A DNA stretch of 6,821 nt from Comamonadaceae bacterium. Lineage in GTDB: Bacteria > Pseudomonadota > Gammaproteobacteria > Burkholderiales > Burkholderiaceae_C. The position numbers were made by a program, and so were the translations under genes. Location of the stretch: assembly GCA_947452325.1 (NCBI GenBank), contig CANGCZ010000089.1, positions 1 to 6,821 on the forward strand, read 5' to 3'. Of the stretch, positions 6,306-6,821 are shown in pieces. The notes below the pieces were generated by a model that was given only the letters and a program-made list of their open reading frames with translations, was not told where the DNA came from and made no database searches. Numbering within the stretch: position 1 is the first letter of the stretch; every line of letters starts with the position of its first letter.

Positions 6306-6321
6306 GGTGTAATTTAACACC
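6306..6321. promoter_or_regulatory. Candidate operator: palindrome GGTGT-N6-ACACC
   Basis: The 16-base sequence GGTGTAATTTAACACC has perfect 5-base arms around an A/T-only centre. It lies three bases upstream of the paaG ribosome binding site and overlaps the best minus-strand -10 candidate. It would fall about 36-51 bases before a plus-strand start placed from TATAGT. This geometry suits a dimeric regulator acting on both genes. Phenylacetate operons of betaproteobacteria are commonly controlled by the TetR-type repressor PaaR responding to phenylacetyl-CoA, but I cannot confirm that this matches a PaaR site. Confidence 0.4.
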
Positions 6322-6383
6322 GAGGCGGTTGGGCTTTCCTTGGGTATAGTTGACCGCATTCACTCACCCGAACGGACCCTCTC

Positions 6384-6821
6384 ATGTCTTACCAATTCAT
6401 CAATGTGCACACCGAAGCTGACAAGGTCGGCGTGATCACGCTCAACCGTCCTAAACAATTGAATGCGCTCAGTCCCGATTTGATGGTTGAACTTGGTGCT
6501 GCATTGACACACTTCGATGCAGATGCAGCGATTGGTTGCATCATCATCACCGGCAGCGAAAAAGCATTTGCCGCCGGTGCCGACATCGGAGCCATGGCCA
6601 CTTACAGCTTTGCTGACGTCTACAAAAACGACTACATCACCAAACATTGGGAAACCATACGCGGCATACGCAAGCCGGTGATCGCAGCGGTCAGTGGTTT
6701 TGCACTCGGCGGCGGTTGCGAGCTGGCCATGATGTGCGACTTCATCATTGCAGCCGATAACGCACGCTTTGGTCAACCCGAAATCAAACTCGGCATCATC
6801 CCCGGAGCCGGAGGCACACAG
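6384..6821 (+). CDS. Enoyl-CoA hydratase, 5' part only (PaaF-like or general beta-oxidation type)
   Basis: An open frame starts with ATG at 6384 and runs 146 codons off the right edge without a stop. It has the crotonase features of a working hydratase: NRPKQLNALS (21-30), the first oxyanion segment AFAAGADI (61-68), and GGGCELAMMCD (109-119) with Glu113, followed by GQPEIKLGIIPGAGGTQ (130-146) with Glu133. The two glutamates, 20 residues apart, match the catalytic pair of mitochondrial crotonase (Glu144/Glu164). The enzyme should add water to trans-2-enoyl-CoA. Next to phenylacetate genes it could be PaaF (2,3-dehydroadipyl-CoA hydratase), but the sequence also fits short-chain fatty-acid oxidation, so no symbol is given. 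About 110 residues are expected to be missing. Its ribosome binding site is weak (GGA at 6374-6376). It is divergent from paaG. Confidence 0.9.
   Translation, partial: MSYQFINVHTEADKVGVITLNRPKQLNALSPDLMVELGAALTHFDADAAIGCIIITGSEKAFAAGADIGAMATYSFADVYKNDYITKHWETIRGIRKPVIAAVSGFALGGGCELAMMCDFIIAADNARFGQPEIKLGIIPGAGGTQ

Larger units (their letters stand above)
6292..6383. promoter_or_regulatory. Divergent promoter region between paaG and the enoyl-CoA hydratase gene
   Basis: These 92 bases must serve transcription in both directions. On the plus strand TATAGT (6345-6350) is a 5-of-6 match to the -10 consensus and would start transcription near 6357, leaving a leader of about 27 bases. On the minus strand TTAAAT (plus-strand 6312-6317) is a weaker -10 candidate placed just ahead of the paaG ribosome binding site. 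No good -35 hexamer is found for either at 16-18 bases, which would fit activator dependence or atypical promoters. Hexamers are seen; function is inferred. Confidence 0.45.

Noticed and set aside
6292..6363. 24-residue N-terminal extension of PaaG from an ATG at 6363
   Set aside because: It would translate the intergenic promoter region and ignore the strong AAGGAG site directly before the ATG at 6291.
1..6821. Search for mobile elements, CRISPR arrays, tRNA genes, prophage or defence genes
   Set aside because: No spaced direct repeats, terminal inverted repeats, transposase motifs or tRNA-like cloverleaf were found; nearly all bases belong to recognisable metabolic genes.

Overview
The window looks like ordinary chromosomal DNA of a betaproteobacterium in the order Burkholderiales, probably Comamonadaceae or a close relative. 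This rests on recalled protein resemblance, on moderately GC-rich coding DNA with lengthy open antisense frames, and on the gene order; no database search was run. Six complete genes and two truncated edge genes cover almost every base. I see no tRNA, rRNA, CRISPR array, insertion sequence, phage or toxin-antitoxin gene.

Left part. The first 20 bases hold the start of a minus-strand gene with its own ribosome binding site, reading M-S-L-K-C-G; this fits the conserved beginning of the GTPase-like ATPase YchF. After an 88-base divergent intergenic region, a plus-strand cluster runs from 109 to 3751. It encodes a UbiH/UbiF/COQ6-type flavin monooxygenase (probably ubiquinone ring hydroxylation), a periplasmic disulfide isomerase DsbC, and a cytosolic M61-family metallopeptidase with a PDZ domain. 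The spacing (17 bp, then an ATGA overlap) suggests one transcript, although the three products act in different pathways and compartments.

Middle. The M61 gene meets the next gene tail to tail with only 6 bp between stop codons. A 7-bp inverted repeat spans that junction.

Right part. A minus-strand operon, transcribed paaG-paaI-paaK (6291 down to 3758), encodes three steps of aerobic phenylacetate degradation. PaaK activates phenylacetate to phenylacetyl-CoA. PaaG isomerises the ring epoxide made by the PaaABCDE epoxidase, which is not in this window. PaaI is a hotdog thioesterase that rescues CoA from stalled intermediates. The genes are packed (3-bp gap, then a GTGA overlap), which fits translational coupling. 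Across a 92-bp divergent region lies the first 146 codons of a plus-strand enoyl-CoA hydratase with both catalytic glutamates, plausibly a PaaF-type enzyme or a general beta-oxidation hydratase. A palindrome, GGTGT-N6-ACACC, in this divergent region is the best candidate regulatory site.

No undescribed system is evident. The points most worth checking are the candidate operator between paaG and the hydratase gene, a possible leaderless start of the monooxygenase gene, the Glu-for-Asp change in its second FAD motif, and the tightly packed convergent junction.
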